Source: Pseudoxanthomonas dokdonensis (GTDB lineage: Bacteria; Pseudomonadota; Gammaproteobacteria; Xanthomonadales; Xanthomonadaceae). From it: a stretch of 64,000 bases of DNA. The DNA lies in NCBI RefSeq assembly GCF_001431405.1, contig NZ_LDJL01000007.1, forward strand, positions 284,218 to 348,217. The letters run 5' to 3'. The translations under genes were made by a program, and so were the position numbers. Below the pieces are notes generated by a model. It did no database searches and was not told where the DNA came from. It saw only the letters and a program-made list of their open reading frames with translations. Of the stretch, positions 16,809 to 25,112 are shown in pieces (within the stretch, counting starts at the first letter, position 1; each line of letters starts with the position of its first letter).

Positions 16809-17456
16809 TCACAGCCTCGGGCGCAACACCTGTTCGGTCACCGCGATGAAGTGGGAGACACTGCCGGCAAGCACGAACAGATGCCAGATGGCATGCGAAT
16901 AGCGGATCGATTCGCGATGATAGAAATAAGTGCCCAGCGTGTAGAACAGGCCGCCGGCAATCAGCCAGCCCAGGGTCCAGCCATCAAGTGATTGCAGCAT
17001 CGGCTTGATCGCCACGATCACCAGCCAGCCCATGGCGATGTAGATGCCGGTCGACAACAGCGGGAAACGCCCGGTGTAGTAAAGCTTGAACACCACCCCG
17101 GCCAATGCCAGCGTCCAGATTGCCGCGAACAGGCCCCAGCCCCACGGGCCGCGCAAGGCAATCAGGGTGAACGGCGTGTAGGTACCGGCGATCAACAGAT
17201 AGATCGCGCAGTGATCGAAGATCTTCAGCCGCGCCTTGGCCACCGGGTGCTGGATGGCGTGGTACAGGGTGGAAGCGGTGTACAACAACAACAGGCTGAC
17301 CACGAAGACAATCGAAGCACCCAGTTGCCAGCCGTCGCCATACAGCGCCGCCAGCGTGATCAGCACCGCGCCGGCGGCGAGGGCGGCGACCGCGCCCAGT
17401 CCATGGGTCAGCGCGTTGGCGATTTCATCGCGGAGATCGGTTTGCATCTGCACCAT
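16809..17456 (-). CDS. Hemolysin III / PAQR family membrane protein
   Basis: About 215 residues with seven membrane helices and the family markers: an N-terminal EIANALTHGLGAV, SLLLLYTASTLYHA after helix 2, the FDHCAIYLLIAGTYTPF segment, and the C-terminal YFYHRESIRYSHAIWHLFVLAGSVSHF. These conserved His/Asp/Ser residues form the putative metal site of the PAQR superfamily. The bacterial members (TrhA) are linked to membrane fluidity; the hemolysin name is historical. The start is taken as ATG 17456; ATG 17447 is equally possible. It lies about 100 bases downstream of prfC on the same strand. Confidence 0.92.
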   Translation of the reverse strand: MVQMQTDLRDEIANALTHGLGAVAALAAGAVLITLAALYGDGWQLGASIVFVVSLLLLYTASTLYHAIQHPVAKARLKIFDHCAIYLLIAGTYTPFTLIALRGPWGWGLFAAIWTLALAGVVFKLYYTGRFPLLSTGIYIAMGWLVIVAIKPMLQSLDGWTLGWLIAGGLFYTLGTYFYHRESIRYSHAIWHLFVLAGSVSHFIAVTEQVLRPRL

Positions 17457-17552
17457 CAATCGTGCGGTGGGGTCGCACGCAGGTTGCCACGGTACAGCAT
17501 CGGCTGGTCCGCGACACACCGTTTACGTCGGGCGTCGCGGAAGATTTGCCGA

Positions 17553-19196
17553 TCAGGGCGTGTCGACCGCGTGCGCGTGTTCGCGGGTGGCCAGGAAGGT
17601 CACGTCCGGGGCCCGTTCCTGCGCCAGCTGCAGGTTGACCCGGGTCGGCGCCAGGTAGACCAGCTGGCCGGCGGCATCGACTGCCAGATGGGTCGCGTTC
17701 TTGTCGCGGAATTCCTCCAGCTTGCGCGGATTGTCGCAGCGTACCCAGCGCGCGGTAGTCACCCCGACCGGTTCGAAACTGGCGTCGACGCCGTATTCGT
17801 CCTTCAGGCGATAGGCGACCACGTCGAACTGCAGCACGCCGACCGCGCCCAGGATCAGGTCGTTGCTCATCAGCGGTTTGAAGAACTGGGTGGCGCCTTC
17901 TTCGCTGAGCTGGGCCAGGCCTTTCTGCAACTGCTTGAGCTTGAGCGGGTCGCGCAGGCGCGCACGCCGGAACAACTCCGGGGCGAAGTTGGGAATGCCG
18001 GTGAAACTGATCGCCTCGCCTTCGGTGAAGGTGTCGCCGATCGAAATGGTGCCGTGGTTGTGGATGCCGATGACATCGCCGGGATAGGCCTCGGCGGCCA
18101 GCTCGCGGTCGCTGGCCATGAAGGTCAGCGCGTTGGCCAGCTTCATCTCCTTGCCGGTGCGGACGTGGAAGGTCTTCATACCGGCTTCGAAGCGGCCCGA
18201 GCATACGCGCATGAAGGCGACCCGGTCGCGATGCTGCGGGTCCATGTTGGCCTGGATCTTGAACACGAAGCCGGTCAGCTTGTTCTCGGTGGCCTGCACG
18301 GTGCGGGTGGTGGTGGCGCGATCCTGTGGCGAAGGCGCGTTGGCGGCAAAGAAATCGAGCAGCGGTTGCACGCCGAAATTGTTGACGCCCGAGCCGAAGA
18401 ACACCGGCGTCTGCTGGCCGCTGCGGTAGGCCTGCAGATCGAACGGATGCGAGGCACCCTGGATCAGCTCCAGCTCGTCGCGCAGTTGCGCGAGCATTTC
18501 GGCGCCAATCTTGGCTTCCACGCCCGGCTCGTCCAGCGACTTGAAAATGGTCGAATCCTGGCGGGTGAAGTTGCGACCGGGCTCGTACAGATGCACTTCG
18601 CCGGTGATCAGATGGACCACGCCTTTCAGCCGCTGACCCATGCCGATTGGCCAGGTCACCGGCGCGCACTGGATGCCGAGCACGGTTTCCACTTCATCCA
18701 GCAGATCAATTGGATCCTTGCCCTCGCGATCCAGCTTGTTGATGAAGGTCATGATCGGGGTGTCGCGCAGTCGGCAGACTTCCATCAGCTTGATGGTCCG
18801 CTCTTCCACGCCCTTGGCCACATCGATCACCATCAATGCCGAATCGACCGCGGTCAGCACCCGGTAGGTGTCCTCGCCGAAGTCGGCGTGGCCGGGGGTG
18901 TCGAGCAGATTGATGATCTTGCCTTCGTACGGGAACTGCATTACCGAACTGGTGACCGAAATGCCGCGCTCCTTCTCCAGCGCCATCCAGTCGGAGGTAG
19001 CGTGGCGGGCGGCCTTGCGGCCCTTGACCGAGCCAGCCATCTGGATCGCACCGCCGAACAGCAGCAGTTTTTCGGTCAACGTGGTCTTGCCGGCGTCGGG
19101 GTGGGAAATGATCGCGAAGGTGCGGCGGCGCGCGGCTTCGCTGGCGACGGTGGAGGTACCGGCGGTGGCGGTCGGCGAGTGGGAAACGTCAGTCAT
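17553..19196 (-). CDS. prfC: Peptide chain release factor 3
   Basis: A 547-residue translational GTPase that recycles RF1/RF2 from the ribosome after termination. GTPase motifs are G1 [15 protein letters not shown]3 [14 protein letters not shown] and G4 [20 protein letters not shown]; the RF3-specific C-terminal portion includes [19 protein letters not shown] and the [20 protein letters not shown] stretch. A short Ser/Thr/Ala-rich N-terminal extension precedes the GTPase domain, making it slightly longer than the 529-residue E. coli protein. ATG 19196 is chosen; no good Shine-Dalgarno is visible for it. Confidence 0.97.
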   Translation of the reverse strand: MTDVSHSPTATAGTSTVASEAARRRTFAIISHPDAGKTTLTEKLLLFGGAIQMAGSVKGRKAARHATSDWMALEKERGISVTSSVMQFPYEGKIINLLDTPGHADFGEDTYRVLTAVDSALMVIDVAKGVEERTIKLMEVCRLRDTPIMTFINKLDREGKDPIDLLDEVETVLGIQCAPVTWPIGMGQRLKGVVHLITGEVHLYEPGRNFTRQDSTIFKSLDEPGVEAKIGAEMLAQLRDELELIQGASHPFDLQAYRSGQQTPVFFGSGVNNFGVQPLLDFFAANAPSPQDRATTTRTVQATENKLTGFVFKIQANMDPQHRDRVAFMRVCSGRFEAGMKTFHVRTGKEMKLANALTFMASDRELAAEAYPGDVIGIHNHGTISIGDTFTEGEAISFTGIPNFAPELFRRARLRDPLKLKQLQKGLAQLSEEGATQFFKPLMSNDLILGAVGVLQFDVVAYRLKDEYGVDASFEPVGVTTARWVRCDNPRKLEEFRDKNATHLAVDAAGQLVYLAPTRVNLQLAQERAPDVTFLATREHAHAVDTP

Positions 19197-19313
19197 GGGG
19201 AACGGGCAGGCCAATGACGCCCGCGGGGGCGTGGATGATGTCGGGAAGCCGCCAATTATAGCCGTTGCCGGGCAGGTGGGCCCGGCTGGCTTACAAGCCG
19301 CCCGGGAGAGGGC

Positions 19314-20243
19314 TCAGGGTCGCGGGAACTGCAGTTGTCCCAGTGGCCCGAACATCCGGAACGGCACCGACACCAGGCGCATGCCGCGGTTGACCTGGAC
19401 CACGAAATGCAGATGCGGCGCGGTGCTGAAACCGGTGTTGCCCGACAGCCCGATGCGCTGGCCCTTGCGCACGTACTGGCCGACCCGCACCTGCACCCCC
19501 TCCGGCTTGAGATGGGCGTACACGGCCATGCTGCCGTCGCCGTGCAGGATGCGGATGAAATTGGCGCGGCCGCCGTATTTCTCCCGGTTCAGGCCGGCCT
19601 GGTCGTAATCGCCTTCGACCTGCATCACGATGCCGGCGCGCGCGGCCAGCACCGGAGTGCCGATCGGCACCGCGAAGTCCACCGCGTCGCGGTTCTGTTC
19701 GTCATTGTGGCTGAAACTGCCGCCCGGCCCTTGATCGACCCGTACCCGGCCGTAGTCGAACGGCAGCCGGTATTCGTAGTCTTCCGGCACCGCAACCGGA
19801 TCGCCCGGCACACCATCCAGCAGCAGTTCGAAGTCGCCGCCGCGCAGCGGATCCTGCAGGCGCACCTGCGACACCACCACACTGCTGCGTGCCGGCACCG
19901 TGGCCTGGGCCGGCAGCAGCGGACTGGCGAGCACGTTGCGATCGGCCTGCTTGAAGTGCAGCAGGACCTCGACCGGGCCATACATCAGATTGTCGGCCCA
20001 GGCCTGGTACTGGCCATTGTGGTTTTCCAGGCGCAGCCGGATCAGCGCGCTGGGCGCGTTGCGGAAGTGGCGCACGTCGACCTCGGCATCGACCAGCGCA
20101 TCGGCTGGCGGTGGCCGGTCGCCGTACTGGGTGTAGCCGCGCTTGTCCTTCCAGCTGTACAGGCGTGCGGCCCCGGCACCGCTGCTCGCCAGCAGCAGCA
20201 ACAAGGCCAGGCCGATGCCTGCTAGCCGCGCTGCCAATCGCAC
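19314..20243 (-). CDS. M23 family metallopeptidase with N-terminal DUF4124
   Basis: A 309-residue exported protein. A signal peptide (residues 1-25) is followed by a DUF4124-type segment (RLYSWKDKRGYTQYGDRPPP), then a beta-rich middle region and a C-terminal LytM domain (residues ~180-290). LytM motifs are HNDEQNRDAVDF (zinc His and Asp), ILHGDGSMAVYAHL, GQYVRKGQRIGLSGNTG and APHLHFVV. All zinc and catalytic residues look present, so it is probably an active peptidoglycan endopeptidase in the periplasm. It starts with GTG immediately after the TGA of the preceding phytase-like gene, so the two form an operon. Confidence 0.93.
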   Translation of the reverse strand: MRLAARLAGIGLALLLLLASSGAGAARLYSWKDKRGYTQYGDRPPPADALVDAEVDVRHFRNAPSALIRLRLENHNGQYQAWADNLMYGPVEVLLHFKQADRNVLASPLLPAQATVPARSSVVVSQVRLQDPLRGGDFELLLDGVPGDPVAVPEDYEYRLPFDYGRVRVDQGPGGSFSHNDEQNRDAVDFAVPIGTPVLAARAGIVMQVEGDYDQAGLNREKYGGRANFIRILHGDGSMAVYAHLKPEGVQVRVGQYVRKGQRIGLSGNTGFSTAPHLHFVVQVNRGMRLVSVPFRMFGPLGQLQFPRP

Positions 20244-21338
20244 TCAGACACAACCATGGCCCAGATGCAGTGCCGCGCTGACCTTGCCCAGATCGAAGGC
20301 CGATACCGAACGGTCATCGTGCAGGGCGAACACCACCCCGGCCGGAAACCGCCGGCTGGGCGCGGCATGCAGCACTTCGCCGTCGGTATTGGCGGTGACC
20401 CGGCCGCTGAACACGCCGGCCGGTGCCAGCGTCTGCCGGTCGAACACCCGGAACAAGGTCGGTGCCACCTGATCGACGGCGATCCAGTAACCGGCCTGCT
20501 GTTGACATTGCCACAGCGCCACGCCCTCGGCATCGGCGTCGAAGACCGGCAAACTGAAGCCGCGATAGCGCCCCTGCAGGGTGTAGTCGCGCAGGGTGGA
20601 GCCGACGCGGCGGTCTTCCTCGGCGATCAACAGGCGGTCATTGGCGGCATCGCCGGCAATGGATTCCACCATCCGCAAGGCACCCTGCTCGGTGGTATCG
20701 CCAAACTGGCCGGCGAGGCGGGCGTGTACCGCGCCATCGCCATCGACGTCGATCAGGAAGCGTTTGACCCGTTGGTCCAGTTGCGGCAGCGGCGGCACCA
20801 CGCCGGCGCGGAAGTCGGCCATGAAACTGTCGGTGACCAGCATCTCCAGCCGGCCCGGCGCCAGTGGCCGTAACCAGACGCCATAGGGCAGCTGCAGGAC
20901 GTCCGCGCCGATGATCGCCAGCGGCTGGAAATCCGGCAGCCGCAGCACCTGCACCCGGTGGTTGTCGCGTTCGACCACGAACACCAGGTCGCCCTCGACG
21001 GCGATGCCATTGGGGCGCTCAAACTGGCCCAGGGCGCTGCCGCGTGCACCGACCGTGCGCAGGCGCGCGCCGGTTTCGCCGTCCAGCACCACCAGCCGAT
21101 GGGTCGACTTGGCGGTGGCAATCACCCACAGGTCACCTCGTGGCGGGGCCCAGACCGCCAGCGAGTCCAGTTCATCCTCGGGCGAGGGGACCGATATCCA
21201 CGACTCGTCTATCACCGCATCGACGTGGCTGAGCGGCTTGGGCGCGGGATTTCTTGAGTTGTGGGGTGGGGTGGCGCAGCCGCTCAGCAGGGTCCATCCC
21301 GACAGCAGCAGGGCAAGCAACATGGTGCGTTGGTTCAT
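20244..21338 (-). CDS. Lipoprotein with phytase-like beta-propeller
   Basis: A 364-residue protein with a lipoprotein signal (LLLSGWTLLSGCA, lipid Cys near residue 21). The mature part reads as a six-bladed propeller of the 3-phytase type: an N-terminal DELDSLAVWAPPRGDLWVIATAK followed by HRLVVLDGETG, a blade with VFVVERDNHRVQVLRL, a late blade GYWIAVDQVAPTLFRVFDR, and a closing ALHDDRSVSAFDLGKV. These correspond in order to landmarks of beta-propeller phytases, but the calcium-site acidic residues cannot all be confirmed by eye, so the enzyme activity is uncertain; NHL-like propellers are the alternative. The start at 21338 is chosen because it begins the signal peptide. The M23 peptidase gene follows without a gap. 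Confidence 0.68.
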   Translation of the reverse strand: MNQRTMLLALLLSGWTLLSGCATPPHNSRNPAPKPLSHVDAVIDESWISVPSPEDELDSLAVWAPPRGDLWVIATAKSTHRLVVLDGETGARLRTVGARGSALGQFERPNGIAVEGDLVFVVERDNHRVQVLRLPDFQPLAIIGADVLQLPYGVWLRPLAPGRLEMLVTDSFMADFRAGVVPPLPQLDQRVKRFLIDVDGDGAVHARLAGQFGDTTEQGALRMVESIAGDAANDRLLIAEEDRRVGSTLRDYTLQGRYRGFSLPVFDADAEGVALWQCQQQAGYWIAVDQVAPTLFRVFDRQTLAPAGVFSGRVTANTDGEVLHAAPSRRFPAGVVFALHDDRSVSAFDLGKVSAALHLGHGCV

Positions 21339-21389
21339 ATGTGAATTATGCGGGATTGGCATTGACAGCCGCATCACAAAAAATCTGTA

Positions 21390-21411
21390 TCGCTTCATTC
21401 GAATAAAGCGA
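21390..21411. promoter_or_regulatory. 22-bp near-perfect palindrome abutting the met promoter (operator candidate)
   Basis: The arms TCGCTT and AAGCGA flank a core ATTCGAAT; only one symmetric position pair breaks the palindrome. It ends exactly one base before the -35 TTGACA, in an AT-rich island. This is where an activator or repressor dimer would bind. The matching regulator is not known; it is not the AGACGTCT MetJ box. Confidence 0.55.
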
Positions 21412-21440
21412 TTGACATGCCTGCCGGCCGCTGGCAAAGT
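21412..21440 (+). promoter_or_regulatory. Sigma-70 promoter of the met operon
   Basis: A consensus -35 TTGACA (21412-21417) is followed after 17 bases by CAAAGT (21435-21440), a weak -10. Transcription would begin around 21446, just at the 5' edge of the riboswitch P1 stem. Confidence 0.6.
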
Positions 21441-21446
21441 GGCTCC

Positions 21447-21571
21447 ACCATCGAGACCGGCAGAGGGACAGGCCCTTTGAAGCCGGGGCAGCCAGCGCAG
21501 CGCAAGCCGCGTAGTGGTGCCAAATCCTGCGGAGACCGGGCATCTGCCCCTTGCGTCTGCCGAAAGATGGT
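21447..21571 (+). ncRNA. SAM-I (S-box) riboswitch
   Basis: The S-box signature is clear: ATCGAGACCGG, then GAGGGACAGGCCC, TTTGAAGCCGGGGCAGCC (21451-21493), and downstream the conserved GTGGTGCCAAATCCTGC (21514-21530). The closing P1 helix pairs ACCATC (21447-21452) with GATGGT (21566-21571). SAM binding should switch off the methionine operon that starts 79 bases downstream. The expression platform has two hairpins but no T-run, which suggests control of translation or Rho-dependent termination rather than an intrinsic terminator. Confidence 0.92.
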
Positions 21572-21649
21572 TCGATCCGTGAGCGGTTTTCACGGCGGAC
21601 GCGAGCTTCGCGAAAGCTCGATGGCTGATCCAACTTTCCGGATGACGCC

Positions 21650-22693
21650 ATGAATTTCGCCACCACCGCCCTCCATGCAGTTCCCGCTGATGCGACCGCC
21701 ATCGAGGCATTGCTGCCTGACGACGTCGTCAGCGCGCAGTCGCTGCGCGGCGAATGGACCACTGATCTGTCGATGCGCCATGCCGGTGCCCGCCGGTTGC
21801 TGGTGCGCTACGAACTTCAAGGCCCGGCCGGTGCCCCGGTGGTGCTGGTTGCCGGCGGCATATCGGCGCACCGGCATCTCCGCGGCAACGACGCATTCCC
21901 GGAAAAAGGCTGGTTGAACGAACTGGTCGGCACGGGCCGCGCGCTGGACCCGGCCCAGCGCCGACTGCTGGCGATCGACTATCTGGGTGCCGACGGCCGC
22001 CTCGACGCCCCGATCGATACCGCTGACCAGGCCGATGCAATCGCCGGCCTGCTGCAGCATCTGGGTATTGGCCAGTTGCAGGCGTTCGTCGGCTATTCCT
22101 ATGGCGCGCTGGTCGGCCTGCAGTTGGCGCTGCGTCATCCGCCCTGCCTGCAGCGTCTGGTCGCGGTCAGCGGCGCCCACCGTCCGCACCCGTTTGCCTC
22201 GGCCTGGCGTGCCCTGCAGCGCAAGGCAGTGACCCTGGGAGCGCTGCAATGCGCGGAAACCCAGGGGCTGTCACTGGCGCGCCAGTTCGCGATGCTGAGT
22301 TACCGCACCCCGGAAGAATTCGAAGAGCGCTTCGATGCGCCGCCGGAGATCATCAATGGCCGCGTTCGTTGCGCTGCCGAGGATTATCTGGATGCGGCCG
22401 GCGCCCAGTATGTCGCCCGCACCCCGGTGACCGCCTATGTACGGCTGTCCGAATCGATCGACCTGCATCGCGTCGATGCCAGCCAGATCCGGGTACCGAC
22501 CACGGTGGTGGCGGTCGAAGGCGACCGGTTGGTGCCGCTGAGCGACTCGGTCGCGCTGGTCGAAGCTCTTGGCACGCTCGGCACCCTGCGCGTGCTGCGT
22601 TCGCCTTACGGCCACGACGCCTTTCTCAAAGAACCCGATCGCATCGACGCGATCCTTGTCACTGCCCTGCGCGGCAACGGAGCAAACCCATGA
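21650..22693 (+). CDS. metX: MetX-like homoserine O-acyltransferase (alpha/beta hydrolase)
   Basis: A 347-residue alpha/beta-hydrolase of the homoserine O-acyltransferase type, which activates homoserine with acetyl- or succinyl-CoA, the first committed step to methionine. Landmarks are VVLVAGGISAHRH, the nucleophile elbow GYSYGALVG, the acid EGDRLVPLSD and the His in PYGHDAFLKE. The acyl donor cannot be decided by eye; in this family activity prediction by annotation is unreliable. It is the first gene behind the SAM-I riboswitch and its stop overlaps the start of metB (ATGA), so it is translationally coupled to the next step of the pathway. Confidence 0.86.
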   Translation: MNFATTALHAVPADATAIEALLPDDVVSAQSLRGEWTTDLSMRHAGARRLLVRYELQGPAGAPVVLVAGGISAHRHLRGNDAFPEKGWLNELVGTGRALDPAQRRLLAIDYLGADGRLDAPIDTADQADAIAGLLQHLGIGQLQAFVGYSYGALVGLQLALRHPPCLQRLVAVSGAHRPHPFASAWRALQRKAVTLGALQCAETQGLSLARQFAMLSYRTPEEFEERFDAPPEIINGRVRCAAEDYLDAAGAQYVARTPVTAYVRLSESIDLHRVDASQIRVPTTVVAVEGDRLVPLSDSVALVEALGTLGTLRVLRSPYGHDAFLKEPDRIDAILVTALRGNGANP

Positions 22694-23907
22694 GCCACCC
22701 CCACGTCCCCGATGCTGTCTGTCAGTCCGCCACAGCCGCGGTGCGTGCCGGCATCGACCGCGATATCGCCTATGGTGCGGTGACCCCGCCGATCGTGCTT
22801 TCATCCAATTTCAGTTTCGAGAGCTTCGGCAACAAGCGCCAATACGACTACACCCGCAGCGGCAACCCGACCCGTGACCTGCTGGCCGAAGCGCTGGCGG
22901 ATCTGGAAGGCGGCGCCGGCGCGGTGATCACCGCGACCGGCATGGGCGCGATCAACCTGGTGTTGAATGCGTTGCTGGCCCCAGGCCAACGCCTGGTCGT
23001 ACCACACGACGCCTACGGCGGCAGCTGGCGCTTGTTCAATGCGTTGGCGAAGAAGGGCCACTTCGAACTGATTACCGCCGATTTGACCGACCCGCGCTCG
23101 CTGGCCGAGGCGCTGGCGCAGTCGCCGACGCTGGTGCTGATTGAAACGCCTTCCAATCCGCTGCTGCGGATCACCGATCTGCGCTTTGTCATCGAGGCCG
23201 CGCACAAGGCTGGCGCACAGGTGGTGGTGGACAATACCTTCCTGTCGCCGGCGCTGCAGAAGCCGATTGAATTCGGCGCCGACTACGTCATCCACTCGAC
23301 CACCAAGTACATCAACGGCCACAGCGACGTGGTCGGCGGTGCGGTAGTGGCGCGGGACCCGCAGGCTGCCGAGCAGTTGTGCTGGTGGGCCAATGCCCTG
23401 GGCCTGACCGGTTCGCCGTTCGACAGCTTCCTGACCCTGCGCGGCTTGCGCACCCTGGATGCGCGCCTGCGCGTACATCAGGAAAACACCAGCGCCATCG
23501 TTGATTTGCTGGCTGACCATCCGGCTGTGTCGGCGATCTATTACCCCGGCCTGGCCAGCCATCCCGGGCATTCGGTGGCGGCGCGCCAGCAAAAGGGCTT
23601 CGGTGCGATGCTGAGCCTGGAACTGCATGGCGGCGAAGCGGCAGTGCGCGCCTTCATCGATGGCCTGCGCTATTTCACCCTGGCCGAATCGCTGGGTGGT
23701 GTGGAAAGTCTGGTCGCCCATCCGGCAACGATGACTCACGCGGCGATGACCGCCGAGGCGCGTGCCAATGCCGGCATCAGTGATGGCCTGCTGCGTCTGT
23801 CGATCGGTATCGAAGCAAGCGAAGACCTGCTGGCCGATATCGCCCAGGGTCTGGCCCGGGTGCAGCAGGTGCTGGCGGTGGGCAAACGCGAACTGGCCGA
23901 CGCATGA
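22690..23907 (+). CDS. metB: Cystathionine gamma-synthase / O-acylhomoserine sulfhydrylase (PLP enzyme)
   Basis: A 405-residue Cys/Met-metabolism PLP enzyme. Seen: YDYTRSGNPTRDLLAEALADLEGG, ATGMGAINLVL, VPHDAYGGSWRLF, VVVDNTFLSPALQKP, and the PLP lysine motif DYVIHSTTKYINGHSDVVGG. The C-terminal SLGGVESLVAHPATMTH and GLLRLSIGIEASEDL complete the fold. It joins activated homoserine to cysteine (or sulfide). The start is set at the ATG overlapping the metX stop; a longer open frame upstream is antisense-free but lies inside metX. The stop again overlaps the next gene (ATGA). Confidence 0.94.
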   Translation: MSHPHVPDAVCQSATAAVRAGIDRDIAYGAVTPPIVLSSNFSFESFGNKRQYDYTRSGNPTRDLLAEALADLEGGAGAVITATGMGAINLVLNALLAPGQRLVVPHDAYGGSWRLFNALAKKGHFELITADLTDPRSLAEALAQSPTLVLIETPSNPLLRITDLRFVIEAAHKAGAQVVVDNTFLSPALQKPIEFGADYVIHSTTKYINGHSDVVGGAVVARDPQAAEQLCWWANALGLTGSPFDSFLTLRGLRTLDARLRVHQENTSAIVDLLADHPAVSAIYYPGLASHPGHSVAARQQKGFGAMLSLELHGGEAAVRAFIDGLRYFTLAESLGGVESLVAHPATMTHAAMTAEARANAGISDGLLRLSIGIEASEDLLADIAQGLARVQQVLAVGKRELADA

Positions 23908-24989
23908 GTGCGGTCGTACGCCTGGCTGACAATCCGGGCAGCAGCACCAGTGCCCGCATCGCCTTGCTCGGGACCGGTGTGGTCGGCAGTGCCTTCATCG
24001 ATCGCTACCTGCGCCTGCTCGACAACGGCATCCGCCTGCCCGGCATCGCCTGGCTGGCCAACTCGCGGGCACTGCAGCCGGTTGAGGGCGACGTGGCGCA
24101 GGCCTTGCGTGAGGCCAATGCGGCACCGCGACTGGACTCGCCGGGGTTACCGCACTGGGCGCAGAATGAAAGCCTGCGTGCCGGTGACACCGTCATCGAT
24201 GCCACCGCCAGTGATGTGGTCGCTGACTGGCACGCGCAGTGGCTGGCGCGGGGTATCCATGTGGTCACCGCCAACAAGCTGGGCAATGGCAGCAGCTGGC
24301 TGCGCGCGCAGGACATCCAGCAGCAGGCCGATGCCGGCCAGTCCCGTTACGGTGACAGCGCTACCGTCGGCGCCGGTTTGCCATTGCTGCGCAGCATCCG
24401 CGCGCTGGTCGCTGGCGGTGATCGCATTCATGCGGTTGAAGGCGTGTTGTCCGGATCGCTGGCATGGCTGTTCAATCATTACGACGGCCGCCGACCGTTC
24501 TCCGAACTGGTCCGTGAGGCCAGCCAGGCTGGCTATACCGAGCCGGATCCGCGCATTGATCTGTCCGGCGAGGACGTGCGCCGCAAATTGTTGATACTGG
24601 CCCGCGCCGCCGGCCTGCCGTTGCAGTCGCATGAGGTGCGGGTGAAGTCACTGGTACCAGACGCGCTGGCCAGTCTGCCGCTGGCGCAGGTCGACACCGC
24701 GCTGGGACAACTCGATGCGCCCATCGCCGAACTCTGGCAACGCGCCGCCCGCGAAGGCGGGCAGCTGCGCTTTGTCGGTCGCTTCGATGCCCACGGCGCC
24801 AGCGTTGGCGTGCGCGTGCTGCCGGCCGGACATGCACTGTGCGGTGGCAGCGGCACCGACAACCGGGTCGCCATCAGCAGTGATCGCTATCTGCAACAGC
24901 CCTTGCTGGTGCAGGGACCGGGAGCCGGCGCCGGGGTCACGGCCGCGGCGCTGCTTGATGATGTGATCGCCATCACGCAACGGGCCTGA
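23904..24989 (+). CDS. hom: Homoserine dehydrogenase
   Basis: A 361-residue enzyme that reduces aspartate semialdehyde to homoserine, the substrate of the first gene in this operon. The NAD(P) loop is RIALLGTGVVGSAFIDRYL; GIHVVTANKLG, YGDSATVGAGLPLLRSIRALV, IHAVEGVLSGSLAWLFNHY, YTEPDPRIDLSGEDVRRKLLILAR and the closing GPGAGAGVTAAALLDDV are typical. There is no fused aspartokinase and no C-terminal ACT domain, so feedback control by threonine is unlikely and control should come through the riboswitch. Coupled to metB by ATGA. Confidence 0.95.
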   Translation: MSAVVRLADNPGSSTSARIALLGTGVVGSAFIDRYLRLLDNGIRLPGIAWLANSRALQPVEGDVAQALREANAAPRLDSPGLPHWAQNESLRAGDTVIDATASDVVADWHAQWLARGIHVVTANKLGNGSSWLRAQDIQQQADAGQSRYGDSATVGAGLPLLRSIRALVAGGDRIHAVEGVLSGSLAWLFNHYDGRRPFSELVREASQAGYTEPDPRIDLSGEDVRRKLLILARAAGLPLQSHEVRVKSLVPDALASLPLAQVDTALGQLDAPIAELWQRAAREGGQLRFVGRFDAHGASVGVRVLPAGHALCGGSGTDNRVAISSDRYLQQPLLVQGPGAGAGVTAAALLDDVIAITQRA

Positions 24990-25112
24990 GCAAATCGACT
25001 GCGGATCCTGCGTGCCTGAAAATCGTCAACCGCGCATTGGTGCAGTCGTTCACGGTTGCACCGATGCAGGGATGAACTAGGCTAACGCTCTCTGCAACCA
25101 CATCGACTGTCC

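Larger units (their letters stand above)
21339..21649. other. 311-bp divergent regulatory region between the phytase-like gene and the met operon
   Basis: This gap is filled with regulatory elements for the plus-strand met operon, listed separately: a 22-bp near-palindrome, a sigma-70 promoter, a SAM-I riboswitch and two downstream hairpins (CCGTGA/TCACGG at 21577-21595 and CGAGCTT/AAGCTCG at 21602-21620). No gene is present. Confidence 0.8.

Noticed and set aside
16992..19217. A 741-residue plus-strand frame antisense to prfC and the hemolysin III-like gene
   Set aside because: It is opposite two well-recognised genes and its translation is low-complexity His/Gln/Arg/Gly.
22249..22689. N-terminal extension of metB by about 147 residues
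   Set aside because: The extension lies within metX and is Arg/Pro-rich shadow sequence; ATG 22690 overlaps the metX stop and starts at the normal family position.
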